The notes below the pieces were generated by a model, which was given only the letters and a program-made list of their open reading frames with translations, searched no databases and was not told the origin of the DNA. Shown piece by piece: positions 6,751-8,851 of a stretch of 8,851 nt of DNA. This DNA is from an uncultured Parabacteroides sp. (GTDB lineage: Bacteria; Bacteroidota; Bacteroidia; Bacteroidales; Tannerellaceae), in assembly GCA_900547435.1 (NCBI GenBank), contig URGO01000129.1, positions 1 through 8,851 on the forward strand, given 5' to 3'. Each line of letters begins with the position of its first letter. Positions within the stretch are counted from its first letter, which is position 1. A program made the translations under genes and the position numbers.

Positions 6751-8370
6751 ATGAAAAAACATTTATTGCTCTTCGGAATGCTGGCTTTGAGCGCTAACTT
6801 GGGAGCGACAGATACGTTGTCGGTTCATGCTCCTCAAATTCCTCTGTTGACGAACCAGCGCGACAACGTCTTGTTTGAGATTCGCCTGGATGCCGATAAA
6901 GGCGATGTGCTGAATGAACTCGCTTTGGAGTTTGACGAATCGGCGGACTTGTCGAATATTGAGGCCGTACGCCTTTTTTATAGCGGAACGGAAGCCGTGG
7001 CGCGTGAAGGCGAACATTTCAGCCCTGTAGGTTACATTTCGCATAAAGCGGGCGAGGTAAGCGAGGCGAATCGTGATTATTCGGTGAAGCAGGACGAGAG
7101 GAGGACGGATGTGGAACGAACGGTAATCCTGAAAAGCCGCCAGCCTATGTTGCAGGGTACGAATTATTTCTGGGTGAGCCTGCAAATGAAGCGCACGACC
7201 CCTCTTCAGGAAACGATAGCTGCGGATATGCAATATGCGAAAATCAATCGGGAAAATGCCGTTATTGAAGGCGATAAGCAGACGCCAAGGCGTAAGATGG
7301 CGTGGGCGGTTCGCCAGGCTTGGGACGATGGTTTTGCCGCTTTTCGCATTCCGGGAATCGTAACAACCAACAAGGGAACCTTGATCAGTTGCTATGATGT
7401 GCGGTATAATAGTTCGGTAGACCTTCAGGAAATGATTGATATTGGCATCAGCCGGAGCACGGATAAGGGGAAAAGCTGGGAACCGATGCAGATTGCGATG
7501 TCGATGGGGGCTCATGGCGGAATGCCTCATGCTCAGAATGGAGTGGGAGATCCTTGTATTTTGGTAGATGAGCAGACGAATACGATATGGATAGCTGCGG
7601 CTTGGTGTCATGGAATGGGCAACCAGCGGGCTTGGTTTAATTCGCAACAGGGAATGTCGCCGGATGAAACCGGGCAATTGTTGTTGGTTAAGAGTGAGGA
7701 TGACGGGAAGACCTGGAGCAAACCTATCAATATCACCGAACAAGTGAAGGATCCTTCCTGGCATTTCTTGTTGCAAGGACCGGGGCGAGGCATTACCATG
7801 AAAGATGGAACATTGGTCTTTCCGATTCAGTTCATCGACTCGACGCGTGTGCCGAATGCCGGAATCATGTATAGCAAAGATAAGGGAAAGAGCTGGAAGC
7901 TGCACAATGCGGCACGCTCCAATACGACAGAATCGCAGGTGGCAGAGATTGAACCCGGTGTTTTGATGCTGAATATGCGGGATAATCGCGGAGGAAGCCG
8001 CGCCGTTTCCATTACAAAAGATTTGGGAATGACTTGGGAAGAGCATCCGTCCAATCGTTCAGCTTTGCCGGAGCCGGTTTGCATGGCAAGTCTCATTCAT
8101 GTGGATGCAGATAAGAACTGCTTGGGAAAGGAACTTCTTCTTTTCTCGAATCCGAACTCGACAAAGCATCGGGATTATATTACCGTCAAGGCAAGTCTGG
8201 ATGGAGGTATTACTTGGCCAGACGAATATCAGCTATTGTTGGATGAGGGCACTGGCTGGGGCTATTCCTGTCTGACTATGATTGATGAGGAGACAATCGG
8301 AATCCTTTATGAATCCAGTGTAGCGCACATGACGTTTCAGGTGATTCCTTTGAGGGAACTGGTGAAATAA
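6751..8370 (+). CDS. nanH: Secreted exo-alpha-sialidase (GH33 neuraminidase)
   Basis: The enzyme releases terminal sialic acids from host glycans such as mucin. From 6751 it has 539 residues and a signal peptide (MKKHLLLFGMLALSANLGA). An in-frame ATG at 6661 would bury that signal behind 30 residues, so I reject it. Residues of about 20-180 form an N-terminal sialidase-associated beta domain. The six-bladed catalytic propeller follows, with FRIP (Arg199), a probable acid/base Asp224, five Asp boxes (near 235-243, 315-322, 375-382, 422-429 and 482-489), a probable Glu394, and Arg410 and Arg474 completing the arginine triad. Tyr505 in GWGYSCL is the nucleophile. Residue roles are assigned by family comparison. 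All key residues are present, so it is probably active. It ends directly without a sorting domain, suggesting periplasmic location or release. No sialic-acid transport or catabolic gene lies beside it in the window. Confidence 0.93.
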   Translation: MKKHLLLFGMLALSANLGATDTLSVHAPQIPLLTNQRDNVLFEIRLDADKGDVLNELALEFDESADLSNIEAVRLFYSGTEAVAREGEHFSPVGYISHKAGEVSEANRDYSVKQDERRTDVERTVILKSRQPMLQGTNYFWVSLQMKRTTPLQETIAADMQYAKINRENAVIEGDKQTPRRKMAWAVRQAWDDGFAAFRIPGIVTTNKGTLISCYDVRYNSSVDLQEMIDIGISRSTDKGKSWEPMQIAMSMGAHGGMPHAQNGVGDPCILVDEQTNTIWIAAAWCHGMGNQRAWFNSQQGMSPDETGQLLLVKSEDDGKTWSKPINITEQVKDPSWHFLLQGPGRGITMKDGTLVFPIQFIDSTRVPNAGIMYSKDKGKSWKLHNAARSNTTESQVAEIEPGVLMLNMRDNRGGSRAVSITKDLGMTWEEHPSNRSALPEPVCMASLIHVDADKNCLGKELLLFSNPNSTKHRDYITVKASLDGGITWPDEYQLLLDEGTGWGYSCLTMIDEETIGILYESSVAHMTFQVIPLRELVK

Positions 8371-8391
8371 GTATGGAGTTGTCGGATGGTT

Positions 8392-8518
8392 AGGGGTTAA
8401 ATGATTTAGAGGAGTTAAGGGAGTTAGAGCCAAATGCTTTTGTTCATACATACAAAAAGTATCAGCTCTAACTTCTTTAACTCCTCTAACTTCTTATTAA
8501 CTCCTATCTTTTTTATTT
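8392..8518 (+). terminator. Long hairpin of 9-nt units ending in a T-tract, after the sialidase
   Basis: The left arm (8392-8430) and the right arm (8465-8505) are imperfect reverse complements. AGTTAGAGC and TTAGAGGAGTTAA match exactly, and several remaining differences become G-U pairs in RNA. The 34-nt loop contains a further stem (TTTTGT / ACAAAA). The right arm is quasi-tandem in 9-nt steps: TCTAACTTC, TTTAACTCC, TCTAACTTC. The sequence TCTTTTTTATTT follows, so it fits an intrinsic terminator for the plus-strand sialidase transcript. It overlaps the rubrerythrin stop on the other strand. No T-tract is seen on the minus-strand side, so it is not obviously bidirectional. Confidence 0.75.
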
Positions 8519-8851
8519 GAAATAGCGGTTAAACAAACCTTCAAATCCTTTACCATGACGCGCTTCGTCTTTTGCCATTTCGTGAACCGTGTCGTGGATA
8601 GCATCCAGATTCAATTGTTTAGCACGAGTAGCAATGCGCTTCTTGTCTTCGCAAGCACCAGCTTCAGCGTTCATGCGCTTTTCCAAGTTTGTCTTTGTAT
8701 CCCAAACTACATCGCCTAATAATTCAGCGAATTTAGCGGCGTGTTCAGCCTCTTCCCAAGCGTAACGCTTGAAAGCTTCAGCAACTTCAGGATAACCTTC
8801 GCGGTCTGCCTGACGGCTCATTGCCAAATACATTCCCACTTCGGTACATTC
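8513..8851 (-). CDS. Rubrerythrin-family protein (reverse-rubrerythrin / NADH peroxidase type), C-terminal part
   Basis: Rubrerythrins reduce hydrogen peroxide at a non-haem di-iron centre and protect anaerobes from oxidative stress. The 112 visible residues begin ECTEVGMYLAMSRQADREG, with the open frame continuing off the window, so the N-terminus is missing. Likely iron ligands are visible in ECTE, in EEAEHAAKFAELLG, and in KDEARHGKGF. The protein ends at NRYFK without a C-terminal rubredoxin domain. In proteins of this type the rubredoxin is commonly at the N-terminus, which would lie outside the window. It converges on the sialidase gene. Family confidence is high; the subtype is inferred from the C-terminal arrangement. 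Confidence 0.9.
   Translation of the reverse strand, partial: ECTEVGMYLAMSRQADREGYPEVAEAFKRYAWEEAEHAAKFAELLGDVVWDTKTNLEKRMNAEAGACEDKKRIATRAKQLNLDAIHDTVHEMAKDEARHGKGFEGLFNRYFK

Noticed and set aside
6763..8046. 427-codon open frame antisense to the sialidase
   Set aside because: It is rich in Arg, His and Ile with no domain or signal, and it mirrors a clearly functional gene whose codon use leaves the opposite frame open.

Overview
The window looks like a chromosomal housekeeping stretch from a member of the Bacteroidales, most likely Parabacteroides or a close relative. This assignment is inferred from four things: Bacteroidota-type promoters (TTG, about 20 bp, TAnnTTTG), the near absence of Shine-Dalgarno sequences, a 6-bladed beta-propeller lipoprotein, and a secreted NanH-type sialidase. 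No rRNA, tRNA, CRISPR array, transposase or phage gene is visible.

Left arm (1-4240, minus strand, read right to left): recJ, then recQ joined to it by an ATGA stop/start overlap, then 43 bp downstream a beta-propeller lipoprotein that runs off the left edge. recJ is intact. recQ is split by one in-frame TGA exactly where the conserved glycine of the YHAGL motif should be. The lipoprotein has a one-base frameshift, after which the expected protein continues in another frame to the window edge. Two different lesions in neighbouring genes within about 1.7 kb mean either local gene decay or sequence errors.

Middle (4241-6603): a 479-bp divergent intergenic region carries three 22-bp tandem repeats, a good rplY promoter and a plausible recJ promoter. 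It is followed on the plus strand by rplY/ctc (ribosomal protein L25), a strong intrinsic terminator, pth (peptidyl-tRNA hydrolase) and an Hsp15-like S4 RNA-binding protein with an acidic tail. Together these are a small translation and ribosome-rescue cluster. Between pth and the S4 gene lies a large imperfect hairpin built from 8-nt quasi-tandem units.

Right arm (6604-8851): a leader with a GC-rich hairpin and a possible 11-codon mini-ORF precedes a secreted GH33 exo-alpha-sialidase with all expected catalytic residues and five Asp boxes. Its 3' end meets a convergent rubrerythrin-family gene (reverse-rubrerythrin/NADH peroxidase type, cut by the window edge). Between them is a second long hairpin, built of 9-nt units and followed by a T-tract, which probably terminates the sialidase transcript.

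I see no clear new multi-gene system. The best leads are the broken recQ, the two long hairpins made of short quasi-repeats, the 22-bp repeats upstream of rplY, and the structured leader before the sialidase.
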